DNA of 64,000 nt from Medicago truncatula (taxonomy: Eukaryota; Streptophyta; Magnoliopsida; Fabales; Fabaceae). The stretch is from the NCBI RefSeq assembly GCF_003473485.1, contig NC_053044.1:36460091-36524090 (forward strand), in the 5' to 3' direction. This document shows positions 24,060-36,046 of the stretch, in pieces. The translations under genes and the position numbers were made by a program. Below the pieces are notes generated by a model. That model saw nothing but the letters and a program-made list of their open reading frames with translations, was not told where the DNA came from and ran no database searches. The stretch's first letter is position 1, and the number at the start of each line of letters is the position of its first letter.

Positions 24060-25782
24060 TAGGATAGAACTAATAGTCATTTCATAAAGTTAAATTTCTT
24101 CGATTATTTTTGCCAATTCGGGGATTTGTTTGATAGTAGGTCGAAAGGGGTCTAAGTTGCCGATACCTTAGGACGTTATAATGGATGTCAAAGATCCTAA
24201 TTACGGTGAGTTTTATTAGCTTCGCGTTTTTATGCATGATTTGGGGAAATTGAAAAGAAAGGTTAAAGAATTACACACAACAAATTTAACAACATTGGTT
24301 CGAGTTGAACTCAATTTGAATCTATGTGACAAGATATTGAGTTCGAATGTTATGGACAGAAAAAATAATTGAGGGATTAAAAGTGGCCAATCAGATTTCT
24401 CAACAATATTAATTGTTGGTTAAAGGGGTGAATATTTTACACCAATAATATGGTTAAAAAAAACTTCGTGAAAGAAAAGTCACACTATATGATGCATTTT
24501 GTGATTGTTGGGTTAAAAACTCAATTATCCGGTGATTCTCTAGCTAAAAAGTCTAACCAAGTGAAACAACTTCATGAACTTGTTAAAGAACAGCTGCCTC
24601 CAAGATTCCTTAAATTTTTAAGGTATAAATCAAGATTCCTTTAATTGGTTAGTATATACATTTATATATTTACCTTGTTAAAATAAAAAATAGAGTGTGT
24701 TTGATCGTAAAGGAAACATCACTCAGTTAAATCATCACATTTGATTAAAAGCAACTATATAATTAAATTGAGCATTACATCTTCATCCAAAATTTTAAAG
24801 TATCACATACATGAACTCTCTCGCTTATATGTTGTTGAACATAAATTATTTCAACAAATCTAAGAGGTTTAACTCATACTTAACCTATCATAACAATGCG
24901 ATCGGTGCATGTGCAGAGATGTAATTTAAAATTAAATAGTAAGGGACAAGCAATGTATAGACATAGTACTACTGGTAAATTGGTAATATTAAAAGACTAA
25001 AGGGGGATGGAAGGACAAATACGAAAGTGGGAAGTGGCGCATCGTGACTCTGAGCAAAACAGGGAGCTACTTTACGTAGCAAAGGCAAGAGACATATGAT
25101 GAATTCAATGGGTCATGTATTTGGAATTTGGCAACAAAATGAGAAGGACACAGAAGTCTCTAACTAGGGGCGGCTACTTGAGAACTGAGAAGGTTAATAC
25201 TATCTTGTTGGCTCTTTGATGAACCTTGGAGTCACTGCTATTTTGGTGGCTTTCTATGTCACTCATATATATGTCTCTCTATCACCCAATCTCAATTACG
25301 TCTTGGCTAGATATACCTAATAGAAAAAGATATTTTTTAACTATCATGAACAACTGAATTTGGTTGGAACTTGTTTAGATAAATTTATTCTCAACTACTC
25401 AACTCTTTTTTTAATTTAAATTCAAATTTACACAATAGTTTAACGGTATTTAAAATATAACTACAACCCTTAAAAAAAACATACAACTACAAATTTAGTT
25501 GATTTTTTCCTATTTAAAATCTAACTATATATATATATTTAGTCGATTCACTGAACTCAATATTTCTAAATTCAAACCAAATTGTATATAAGTATCGGAA
25601 TTAAAGTCAGTGTTGAGACTAGATGCCCCAGACTAACCCTTTTTCTAGGTTTTTCTTTTCTTTTCTTCCTTTTCTTGTCATTCTACCAAAAAAAGATGAT
25701 ATAAAACTGAAATGAGAAAATTAAATAAAAACATATATTATTATACAAATAGAAGAAGAAGAAAGACAAATATGATACAAAT
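24060..25782. other. Intergenic DNA with possible repeat fragment
   Basis: There is no convincing gene. The segment at about 24700-24960 looks like a fourth, strongly diverged member of the dispersed family at 3640, 3990 and 9290. A 64-codon ORF at 24450-24644 could be a scrap of retrotransposon polyprotein, but I cannot support it. 25011-25330 is less AT-rich than its surroundings and has no explained function. Confidence 0.5.
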
Positions 25783-25795
25783 AGAATTCAAAGAG

Positions 25796-26945
25796 AGGAA
25801 CTAGTACGCATCAATTCAAAATTAAGAGTTCTTACAATTTACTTGTTTAGGACCAATCAATTGTGGATTGTGATTGGAAAATGCTTTGGGGATGGAGGGG
25901 ACCGCATCGTATTCAAACTTTTATGTGGTTAGTTGCACATGGTTGTATTCTTACAAACTATCGTCGTAGTAGGTGGGGTACGAGGGTTTTGGCTACATGT
26001 CCCTGTTGTGGAAATGCTGACGAAACTGTTCTTCATGTGCTTTGTGATTGCAGGCCAGCGTCTCAGGTATGGATTAGACTTGTGCCTTCTGATTGGATAA
26101 CTAATTTCTTTTCCTTTGATGATTGCAGGGATTGGGTTTTCAAAAACCTTAGCAAAAGATCGAATGGAGTTTCTAAGTTTAAGTGGCAGCCAACTTTCAT
26201 GACTACATGTTGGCATATGTGGACTTGGAGAAACAAAGCTATTTTTGAAGAAGGATTTCAAAGACCAGATAACCCAACTTATGTCATCCAAAATTTCATT
26301 ATGGCCATTGAAGAAGTTGCTCAAGATCATTTGCAGAAAAAACCTCATCATAAGGAAATTGTGTATATTGCATGGAAAAGACCATTGGATGGTTGGGCGA
26401 AACTTAATTGTGATGGACATGCAAAGGTAATGGTTAGCTTGCAGGTTGTGGTGGGCTCCTTTGACAATCTGATGGCACATGGATCAAGGGTTTTAGCCAC
26501 AAAATTGGAGTTTGTGATGCTCTGCATGCTGAGATGTGGGGTCTTTATCTGGGGCTGGATATGGCTTGGAGAGAGGGTATGTCTCACTTGATTGTTGAGA
26601 GTGACTCAAAGGTGTTTATTGATATGGTTACTAACAATTGTAAGATCAATGGAACCATTCCTTCTTTGGTTCAGCGTATTCAAGAGATCCTTCGGCGAGA
26701 ATGGCATACTCAAGTTATTCACACTTGTCGTGAAGGCAACAGATGTGCTGATTGGCTAGCCAATTTTAGCTTATCTTTGAATTCTTGGAATCTGGTAGCT
26801 TTTGAGTCTCCTCGAAGTAAGCTTCAAAGTCTCATGTTTGATGATATTTCTGGAGCGTGCATACCTAGAAATATGCAATTAGCTCCTTAATTTTTTGTTT
26901 CCTTCTTTTGGGCCTTTGGCCCTCTTATGTACAAAAAAAAAAAAA
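25796..26945 (+). mobile_element. 5'-truncated LINE (non-LTR retrotransposon) insertion
   Basis: The insertion carries only the 3' end of a plant L1-type element: a reverse-transcriptase-associated zinc-binding region, an RNase H-like domain and a terminal A-run (about 26930-26946). It is bracketed by the perfect 13-bp repeat 'agaattcaaagag' (25783-25795 and 26946-26958). Truncation at the 5' end, a poly-A tail and a variable-length target duplication together are the signature of target-primed reverse transcription. Confidence 0.9.
25863..26890 (+). pseudogene. LINE ORF2 remnant: zf-RVT plus RNase H-like domain
   Basis: The first part encodes a zf-RVT region with the pattern 'CPCCGNADETVLHVLCDC', followed by a linker and an RNase H-like (RVT_3) domain beginning 'LNCDG'. 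The reading frame breaks in the RNase H part at about 26426-26432. After a 1-nt loss the domain continues in another frame with in-frame TAG and TGA stops, then runs clean to the end ('ESDSKVFIDMV', 'NRCADWLANF'). The acidic residues of RNase H are still recognisable across the two frames (CDG, HAE, ESDS, CAD). The reverse transcriptase and endonuclease are absent, so the copy is inactive. Such fragments are often annotated as 'putative ribonuclease H protein' genes; this one is a pseudogene. Confidence 0.88.
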
Positions 26946-27181
26946 AGAATTCAAAGAGCATTGTATTATCAAGTAACTCCAATTTTTAACCACATTCTAA
27001 AAACAAATGTGATTCTCGTTAAATGGGAGTCTAAAGTATAAAATTAGTTTAGAATGGTGATGCATGTTCGTTGTTCTAATAATTTAAAAACAAAAACCCG
27101 ACGTATATTAATTGTATACATATAAAATATTTAAATCTATATATGCTGTAAATTCATATTTTAATTCTAAAGAAATATAAT

Positions 27182-27622
27182 CAGTGGTGGAGTCAGAAAA
27201 AAAGGTTTGGGTAAGCCACAAAATTATGAAGTTTTTTTTTATAGTATAAATGTTTATTGAAACAAATTTTAGTTGAGAGACAAGAAGGGAGGTTTGAAAC
27301 CCACTATAAATTAGAATTTATGTAAACCCTTGCTAACCAGCCAAGCATAGACACCACAAAAATCATGTATACTACTTGTGGAACCGCCGAAATCTAGAAC
27401 CATTGAAAAATTGTTTAAAATCTCACAAAGTTGATCTACGATTTTTTATTTTTTTATTTTTCAGCACCGCTTTACAAAGATTTGGATGTGTCGAAGACAA
27501 AAAGGCATCGTAAAATTGTTTAAAATCTCACAGAATAAACTTTATAATTGTTTTCACTCAAAAAAAACTTATAATTGTTAATTTTTTAATTTTTTCGGAT
27601 GGATCAAGGACTCCGCCTCTGA
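27182..27622. mobile_element. hAT-like MITE
   Basis: Ends 'cagtggtggagtcag' and 'aggactccgcctctg' are imperfect inverted repeats of the 'CAGTGGCGGA' type. Flanking 8-mers 'aatataat' and 'aatacatt' agree at 6 of 8 positions, consistent with an old 8-bp hAT target duplication. No ORF. Confidence 0.55.
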
Positions 27623-28458
27623 ATACATTAAAATGGGAAAATTAATAAAATATGTATCCGACAAAATATATTGAGTTGTGTGTAACATTACCCAAATGTT
27701 AAACTGTGTTTTTTTTTTTTTTAAGTTTGTATTAATTTAATAATTCTTAAAATATCTTAATATCCTTAAATATACCTTAATTTTAATTTTGTAAATTTAA
27801 GTGTAAGAACTTAAACAAGCTAGTTACATATATTAATATCTTATTAGAATTAATTGTAGAGACAAAATCAATTCCAACCTTGCTCAAAAAAACCAGTTCC
27901 AACCGATGTTAAAAATCATTTTGGCTCTTCAAAAAAAAAAATCATTTTGGCTCTCCTAAGTCCTAACCGTAAATAAGCACACTAAATGTGCCCCTCAAAA
28001 TTAATATTTACCAAAATCAAGAATAAAAAGGAAATAAAGAATTGAACAACAGTCCTTAAAGAAAAAATTGAACAACAGAAAAGATTCGTACGACAATTGT
28101 CTTTTTCAGTCCCACAAATGAAAAACCTAGGAACACTTCAAACAAACCACGTCTAATTGGTGGTTCTTCGTAGGATTTTTCTTGTCGGTTCCTTATTTCC
28201 TCACTTTTTTTCAATCACATGTCCACCTACCATTCCTACGCAATGACTATGTCACTTTTATGATGCCATTTAATTTGGGAAAGCACATTTTTTTCCCATC
28301 ATGGGAAAGTTAAACCAAGGTCATAGATTTAATATTTTTTAATTTGGATGGTTTAGATTCATTGCCTATTAACTTTTTGATGGGTTATATAAAACAAAAA
28401 TTGTGACTCCACCTCATATTTAAATAACATTTTCTTTTTTGTATGTTAACCGCACATA

Positions 28459-29131
28459 TAGGGATGGCAATGGGTACCCAATAGGTAGGGTACTATAGTA
28501 TCCATCCCCATACCTGCGTTTGTAAAAAATGTTCGTACTCGTGCCCGTACCCTCGTGGACAACAACTTTAGTGTCCTTCCACATACCCTATGGGCACTTA
28601 AGTGCTCATACCCGCACCCATTACCCGCACTTTAGACATGGAAAGATAATAAAAATCACCACACTTGAAATAAAACTATGATCCAAAAATTTTTAAATCA
28701 ACTTACGAAATAATATGAATCGTAATATTTAGTCAAATAAAAAAACATTCAAAATATTCCTGGAAAGAAAAAAAAATAGATACCCTACATCAGTTATACG
28801 TTAAAAAATTGTAGTTGTATGTTAAAATCATAATAAATTATTACTAAAGTTTTTATTAAGCTGTTTTAGGTTTAAGATTTGACTTAAATAGTTAAATTTA
28901 TTAATTAATTGTACATCAAAAATAAATAAATTATTTATAATATTATATAAATACATATATGCGGGTTGCGGGGCTGGGTAGTACAGTGCCCATACCCGTG
29001 CTCATACCCATACAAATTTGCGGGTAATTACCCATACCCAAGCCCTGACCCATGAAAGCGGGGTTTTACCCTACCCATAGCGGGTATTTTTTGTGGGTGT
29101 CCATAGGGTCTGGGTCCAATTGCCATCCCTA
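28459..29131. mobile_element. hAT-like MITE with GC-richer 'gggtacccat' ends
   Basis: Left end 'tagggatggcaatgggtacc' and right end 'gggtccaattgccatcccta' are inverted. Flanking 8-mers 'cgcacata' and 'cgtatata' differ only by two transitions, consistent with a worn 8-bp target duplication. Both subterminal regions are rich in 'cccatacccg' motifs in inverted orientation. No transposase. Confidence 0.75.
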
Positions 29132-29139
29132 CGTATATA

Positions 29140-30485
29140 TGGTATTTAAATTAGGGAATATGTATTTTTTTTTGTTGATACAGAGAAAAGAAAATAATTT
29201 TTTTTATTTGATTAATGCTAAAAGGAATAATGAACTGATAAAAATGATAGTTTATTTGTATATTTGATCATATAATGTAGTATCCGATGGGTGTGTATCG
29301 TATTAATAGACTATGGTTTGTAATTGTATCGATGACATTTGCAAGATTTATCGTTAATTATAATATGTCATTGCGATTAATTTACATGCATCCAAGCTCA
29401 AATTGATAATTTAATTTTTTGTTGTTGAGTGGGGTGTTTCTGTGCTTCTGCTTCTAGCTGTTTGGTGTTTTGCATCTGTTTGGCAGTGCGGCAGTGCCAA
29501 CAGATTTAGGGGTTGTGATGCAAGAGTATGCTTTTGTAGGCATTGTTTGTTGCTGGTTGTGGCCTTGTAGGCATTGTGTATGCAGGAGTATGCTTTCGCA
29601 TTCAATATGAATTTTCATTAGTTAATTGCAATATGAATTTAGAGATAGACATATAATAAGTATTTATTTACTGCATTGAAAATATATGCAAATATATATA
29701 GGCCAAAGTTGGGCAAATGAGAGCACAAACACAAAATGGTGAAAAAGATTGCTATGGCGAGGCAAGATTGGAAGAAAAATGTGCACAAGCTGAAACTAGA
29801 TAAAATATAGAACCAGAAAAGACTACAGCTCAAGCACACACAATACTCACTTGATTCTTTCCAAGCATGAAATAAAAGACATGCATTGAAGACAAACTAT
29901 CGTGTCAATGTCAAAAGCTGCGCATAATGTCGGGTCTAATTGTTTATGCCTGATTCAACAACATTTTAACCTAATTCTAAAACTACCCTTGCAGAAGAAA
30001 GGTTGTTGTCGAACCAGAGAAGAAGAGTTGATGTTCTTTGTTGGAAACTGAGTATTTTACGCGAGAAGAAGAACAGTTGATGTTAAGCTTTTTCTGGGTA
30101 TTCTTATGTTGTGAGTTTTTTCATATTTGATGCACGTGAGAAGAAGAAGAATATAATTTCATGTTTTAATCAATCAGTTTTGTGGTGTAATGGAGAAATG
30201 GGGAGGTGCAGTAGTAAGCTTGGAAATAACATTAAAATAATAAACTGAGTTTTTTTTTTTTTTTTGCAAGTTCAAAACCGACACGTGTCCTTGGTAAAGA
30301 GACTTTCCCATGGTGGAAAAAAAAGTCTTCTTTCTCAAATTAAATGGCACCATTCTTTATAGTACTATCTTTGTTTGAATTGGATATTATAAGCGCAATT
30401 ATATAATGAGCTAGAGAAATAATCAACCCTCATTAACCAAAAATTCAATTCTTCAATGAAACTTAAAAAAGGATTAGTGCTTACA
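29140..30485. other. Intergenic DNA, no gene seen
   Basis: Short ORFs only. The stretch 29430-29600 is GC-richer, with internal near-repeats ('gcaagagtatgctttt' and 'gcaggagtatgctttc'), but no recognisable protein. Confidence 0.5.
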
Positions 30486-30489
30486 TGTA

Positions 30490-31946
30490 CTCCCTCTGTT
30501 TTTAAATATAAGCAAATTTTACTTTTTAGGTTCATTGAATTAAGGGTTAATATCATTTTTGGTTCCTGTAATATTATGGAATTCCGGTTTTAGTCCCTGT
30601 AAAAAAAAAGTTTAGATTCCATCCATATCATTTAAGATTCTTCCACTTTTGGTCACTCATTTAAACTTGTCAGCAGAATTTGCTGACGTGTCCAATTGAC
30701 TGTGTAATTATTTTAGTTTTTAATTTCTTTTAAAGAAATCATATGCCACATAGATTAAGTTGTTTTTTATTTAAAAATTAAATAAAAAACAAATTAAAAT
30801 TACAATTTAAAAACCACAAAAATCAAATGCCCTTTTCCAGCTTCTTCTTTCATCGTTTTTCTTCTTCTTCTTCCTATTCATCACAAACCCAAGTAACACG
30901 AACAAAAATGTGCAGCAAGCTTCATGTTTAAAAAAAAAAAAAACAAATTCACAAAATTTCATGAACAACAACATTATCGTCAACACCATAATCATCATCC
31001 CACCTATTTCACCACCATTATCGTCAACACCACCACCAAATTCATCACCATTATTGTTGATGGTGAAGAAGGCACACTTGAAGCAGTGATTTTTGCCGCT
31101 TGTAACTGTTTACAAAACCAAACATAAAACTGTGGATAATTCAACTTAGATTCTTCTTCTTCATCCTTTCCCTCTTTTAAAACAAAGCTTTCTCTTTCTC
31201 TCTCTAAATAACACTCCTATTCATGTTTATGTTTGTTTAAGTGTGTGATTCAAATTTTAAGAAACCCATAAATTCGAAATTGAAAGATGAGATTTTTATA
31301 AACCCAGAAATTCAATTGTGTTTTGTTGATAAAAAGGACCAAGAATGAAAAATAAAAAATTGGTTTCGATTTGAGATGTATTGGGTCAGATTCGATTTGG
31401 AGAAAGAAGATAAAGGTTCAAGAAGAAAGTTAATGGGGGAAAGGAAGGTGATGATGGTGTCATGATTTTTGGGGGTCAAACTAGAGAAGAAGAATTGAGC
31501 AAGGAAGGGAAAGATGAATATGAAGAACATGGGAAGGATGAACATGAATAAATGAATTATAGTTTTTTTATTTTAATTTAAGTTAATTATTTCAATTCTA
31601 AAATTTATTTTTAACTAATTAAATAAATGTAAATCAAAATAAAAGCCACGTGGAAATAAATTTAATGATAAAAGTAAAAAAAATTACACAGTCAGCGTGA
31701 CACATGTGCAAATTCTGCTGACATGGTTAAACGAGGGACTAAAAGTGGAGGAATCTGAAATTACAGGGACAGAATCTAAACTTTTTTTTACAGGAACTAA
31801 CACCAGAATTCGCTAATATTACAGGGACCAAAAATGGTATTAACCCTTGAATTAATGATGTATGTGGTCCATATTATGAACCATATACATCATTAATTGA
31901 ATGAACCTAAAAATTAAAATTTGCTTATATTTTGAAACGGAGAGAG
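30490..31946. mobile_element. Stowaway-like MITE split by a nested Mutator-like MITE
   Basis: Left arm 'ctccctctgtttttaaatat' (30490) and right arm ending 'tgaaacggagagag' (31946) are inverted ends flanked by TA. The arms also share 'aagcaaattttactttttag' in inverted orientation. Everything from 30544 to 31846 is a later insertion, so the original element was about 145 bp. Confidence 0.85.
30544..31846. mobile_element. Mutator-like MITE with perfect 9-bp TSD
   Basis: Left end 'gggttaatatcatttttggt' is inverted at the right end 'accaaaaatggtattaaccc', with further inverted blocks inward ('aaaagtttagattc', 'gacgtgtc'). The perfect flanking 9-mer 'ttgaattaa' lies at 30535-30543 and 31847-31855. 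The interior has ORF-like CAC/ATC-rich tracts but no transposase. It belongs to a different terminal family from the GGCTTAATAC elements. Confidence 0.92.
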
Positions 31947-32381
31947 TATGAATCACCTACAAACACATAAAACAAACATAATATTCACTCATACTAGTAA
32001 GATGATAAGAATGTTAGATTTTTTTTTATTTTTTTTAATAAAATGGACCTAAGCCCAAATGTTATTGATAAAACAAAGATGATTACTTTTTCTACTCTAT
32101 AGTTTTTTGCGCGCCCTATTTGAATTTTAAGATCCAAAATATTTCAATGTGTTTTTGAAGATTTTTATGAGGTGTTTATGTCGTTTGGATTTCATAATCC
32201 GAAGGACGTGCGAGAAGCTTTGAGAAAAGAAGTGATCTAAAACAACCATCATGAAACCAATTTTTTTTAGAGAAATGCTAGGGTCACACCCACTAGCACT
32301 CTCTTTTAACACACCAAATAAAAATTGGACATGTGTCACACTCTTTTATTTCAATTGAACTGTAACCTGTTCAACCATTTA

Positions 32382-33095
32382 GGGTGTGTTTGGTAAAAAG
32401 AAGCTATAAGCTAGCCGATAGCTGAAAAGTTAGTTGGTAGCTGATGGCTGATAGTTTATAGCTGAAAAGTTAGCTTATTAAAATAAAAAGTGTTTGGTAA
32501 AATTAACTGTTCAAGTGGCTGATAAATATAAAATGACGTAAAAGGAGAATCTTTTTTTATAAATCATATATACCATTTTTATTAATTATTGTATTTCTTT
32601 TTAAATGTTTAAATTTATTTCAAAATATTTTCATCTCCCAAATGATAAATGTATTTATGAATTCAATTGACATTTTTTATTTAACAAAACTTTCTTTTAA
32701 TGAATTTTACTCAACTAAACTTTCTTCATTCTTTATTGTAAATTTTATATAAAATTATTTATTATTGAATTAAGAGTATGTAAAAAAGAAAGTGAACAAG
32801 AAAATTTGAAAAAGATTGTGGGTAGTTTTTTTTAAAACGTGGGCAATTGAATAAGAATGTGGGTAGGTTTTTTAATTAAAATTAAATTAAACTATATTAA
32901 TAAAAGGTTAAAATTGGAAGAAAATATAAAAAGCTACCGGTTATAAGCTTAAAAGTTACTTGAAATAGCTTTTCAAAAAACGTTATAAGCTCATGAGAAA
33001 AGCTCGTTACCAAACACATCACGTTTTCATCCAACAAGCTTATAAGCTAATCCAAGAAGCTATAAGCTAGCTTTTTTGTGTTATCAAACACAGTC
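32382..33095. mobile_element. Tourist-like (PIF/Harbinger type) element nested in the left TIR
   Basis: Termini 'gggtgtgtttggta' and 'tatcaaacacagtc' are inverted and flanked by TTA (32379-32381 and 33096-33098). Subterminal regions are dense in 'agctataagcta' motifs, as in the relative at 15191-16415. No transposase. Confidence 0.85.
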
Positions 33096-33127
33096 TTAGT
33101 GTTGAAAATCATTTATTTTATTTTTAA

Positions 33128-34256
33128 GGCTTAATACATCCCCCGACCCCTTAACTTATTTTAATTTCTCAGTTTGGTCCCTTAACTATTAAATGTTTTA
33201 ATTTGATTCTTATCTTTGTTTTCGTCATCAATTTGGTCCTATTTTATTAATTTTAAATCCCTATAAAAGTAGACAATTGGATAAGGGAAGTTCATCATAT
33301 CTTACCGTGTATCACCAACACTTAAGTATCTGAAATTTAATTTTTAATAATTCAAAATATAAGATAAATTCATTTTTGCTCAAAAAAAAAATATAAATTC
33401 ATTTATATTAATTTAGAAATAAATTAATTTTAAAAAATTGAAAATTAATTTTCGAAAATAAAAAAATTCAGGTTTTTTTTAAAAAAAAAAATCTGGAAAA
33501 TTACTTTTAATTTCGAAAGAAAAATCTGAACTTTTTCGGAATATATTTTCTAATAATTAGCCAAAATTGATTTCTAATAATTATCATTCAGATTTTTTTT
33601 CGAAATTAAAAAGATTTTAAAAAATTCTGAAATTTAATTTTCAAAATACACAAAAAGCAAAAATTTAAAATTTTTAAAAAAGGTCAGTTTTTTTTCTCGA
33701 AAAATAGTTTTAAAATTTTTTTTTTCTACAAAAAAAAATTGGAAAATATTTTAACTTTTAAAAATCTGGATACCAATTTAGAAAAAATTCAGATATTTTT
33801 TTTCAAAAATTTTATTTCAGAATTACAATTATTTTAAAAATAAATTTTTCTGCAAAATTATGAAGATTTTACGATTTTGGCTAATTATATATTTCGAAAA
33901 AGTTCATATTTTTCTTTCGAAATTAAAAGCCATTTTCCAGAATTATTTTTAAAAAAATCTGCAAAAAAAAAAAAAATCCTGAATTTTTTCAAATTTTTTT
34001 TATTTCTAAATTAATATAAAAGAATTTTTATTATTTTTAAAAATTAAATTTCGGATACTTAGGTGTTGGTGATACACGGTTAGATATGATGTACTTCCTT
34101 TATCCAACGGTCTTCTTTTTTTTGGATTTCAAATTAATAAAATAGGACTAAATCGATGACCAAAACAAAGGTAAGGACCAAATTGAAACGTTTAATAGTT
34201 AAGGGATCAAACTGAGAAATTAAAATAAGTTAGGGGACCGGGAAATGTATTAAGCC
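33128..34256. mobile_element. Mutator-like MITE with perfect 9-bp TSD, nested
   Basis: Left end 'ggcttaatacatcccccgac' is inverted at the right end finishing 'gggaaatgtattaagcc', with about 125 bp of inverted similarity. The perfect flanking 9-mer 'tatttttaa' lies at 33119-33127 and 34257-34265. The interior is AT-rich with repeated 'gaaaaatctg' type motifs like the element at 6476, so the two are relatives. No ORF. Confidence 0.92.
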
Positions 34257-35047
34257 TATTTTTAATTACTAGGTTTTAACTTTTCATCTCTCTACTGCTC
34301 AATCTTCCCCAAAACACGTTCTTTTCATGTTCTCCTCTTTTTTTTTTTTTTTTTGAGCAAAGGACATGTTCTCCTCTGTCAAAAAATAAACCGGTTGCTT
34401 TCACAAAATTGACTAAACCTATTTTCTCTAAAGGTATGTACAGTTCCTGTTCTCACTTATTATCACTCTTTACTTGTTTGTTTATTTCTCTATTGCCATG
34501 CAAATCTTCGATAGCCATGTACGTGATTATCCTTTCGCTGGTTTTTTTGTTTTGATTCTTGTTGATAGATGCATATTCGAAAGGATTCTGAAATGGTTTT
34601 TTAAGTGTAGTTAACAAGATTATGGATTCTGATTGATTACTATAGTTATTAGATCTTTCTTATAGTAAGTACATTAACAATGGTCCTCACCATAGTCTGA
34701 GAAACTCATATTAGACCCTGGACAGTAGATTTGATTTAAATGTTGGGTAGTTGAATGATATTTATTAGACATGAAAAATGTCCTTAAACTACCACAGTCC
34801 TTGCTATAATTTTTGTGACAGTAGAAATCTAATAATAATTGAGTGAAATTAAGCCTAATAATAATTGAGTGAAGTATATGTGTTATTCTGTTAACATATA
34901 AACAAGGGTATCATGCCTTTGGGAGTTATAAGAGGAAATGTAAACAAAATATATTTTTGTGATTGTTGATATGGTTTTAATTTTTGTACGATGGTTTGTC
35001 TCTGTTTATTCTTGCAGTTATCTCTGTACACCATATATTAGACATTA

Positions 35048-36046
35048 ATGGAAGCAGCCGATGGTAATGGAGATCAAGTTGTTGATGGGAATGTAGAGCA
35101 AGTTGTTAACGAACGAGACTACCAATAATGATTCATGTGTTGGTGATTCAGGAGCTAATGATAGTCAAGAACCTTGTATCGGAATGGAATTTGAGTCACA
35201 AGAAAAGGCATACTCATTCTACTCTCTTTATGCTAAATCTGTTGAGTTTGGAATTTCCATCAAAACTAGTAAGCGTTCAAAGGTTTCTACGGAATTTATT
35301 GATGTGACTTATGCTTGCACAAGATATGGAAAAAAGAGAGCATCCACAGCAGATAACCCACGTCCTTGTTTGAAGGTGAATTGTGAGATCAGCTTACGCA
35401 TCAAAATAAATTGTGATGGAAAATGGATTGTTCATAGCTTCATTAAAGATCACAATCATGAGGTTTTTCCAACATATGCACATTATTTTCCTTGCCATAG
35501 AAGAATCAATAAGTCTCAAAAGAACTGTATTGAAACTTTACAACATGTTGGGGTGAAAACAACCAAAATTTTCGCCACAATGGCCAAACAACATGGAGGG
35601 TATGAAAACATTGGATGCTTGGAGAAAGACATTAGAAATCATTTAGATAAAAGTCGTCGTTTGGCATTAGAGTCGGGAGATGCAACAACAATGTTGGAGT
35701 GTTTTATGCTTATGCAAGAAGAAAATCCTAGATTTTTTATGCAATTGATTTGGATGATGAAGATCGTGTAAGAAACGTATTTTGGGTGGATGCAAAAGGT
35801 AGAGATGATTATCAAGAATTTGGAGATGTGATTTCATTCGATACAACATATATCACAAATAAGTACAAAATGCCATTTGCTCCTTTTATTGGTGTGAATA
35901 ATCACTTTCAGTCAAGGTTATTTGGTTGCGCTTTACTAGTAGATGAGACCTCGGATACTTTCACTTGGTTGATGAAAACATTAACTCTAATATTGTCAAC
36001 TTGTTACAAAATAAACACAGGATATTTTATTTTGTTGTTTATATGA
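35048..36046 (+). pseudogene. FAR1/FHY3-like MULE transposase relic
   Basis: Frame pieces give a FAR1 DNA-binding (WRKY-GCM1-like) domain, from 'EPCIGMEFESQEKAYSFYS' to 'FIKDHNHEVF'. Then come a linker and the start of a MULE transposase domain ('[19 protein letters not shown]', '[14 protein letters not shown]', 'TFTWLMKT'). Three defects are visible. The ATG at 35048 is out of frame with the domain and reaches TAA at about 35128. A second frame change lies at the T-run near 35737-35742. Coding similarity ends abruptly near 35980, before the rest of the transposase, hinge and SWIM zinc finger. FAR1-type proteins descend from Mutator-like transposases. As it lies inside a TIR element, this is probably its decayed transposase and not a host regulator. 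Confidence 0.88.

Noticed and set aside
24450..24644. 64-codon ORF faintly like retrotransposon polyprotein ('QVKQLHELVKEQ')
   Set aside because: Too short, with no flanking polyprotein motifs or LTRs; the resemblance is from memory only.
25011..25330. GC-richer stretch considered as a spliced gene or old exon
   Set aside because: No splice-consistent ORF or known motif could be supported.
29411..29605. Minus-strand 64-codon ORF
   Set aside because: Cys/Thr-rich with internal repeats and no recognisable domain or promoter.
35103..35771. FAR1-like ORF taken as an intact 222-residue gene
   Set aside because: Its first codon is TTG, the real ATG upstream is out of frame, and the transposase part continues in another frame, so it is a pseudogene.
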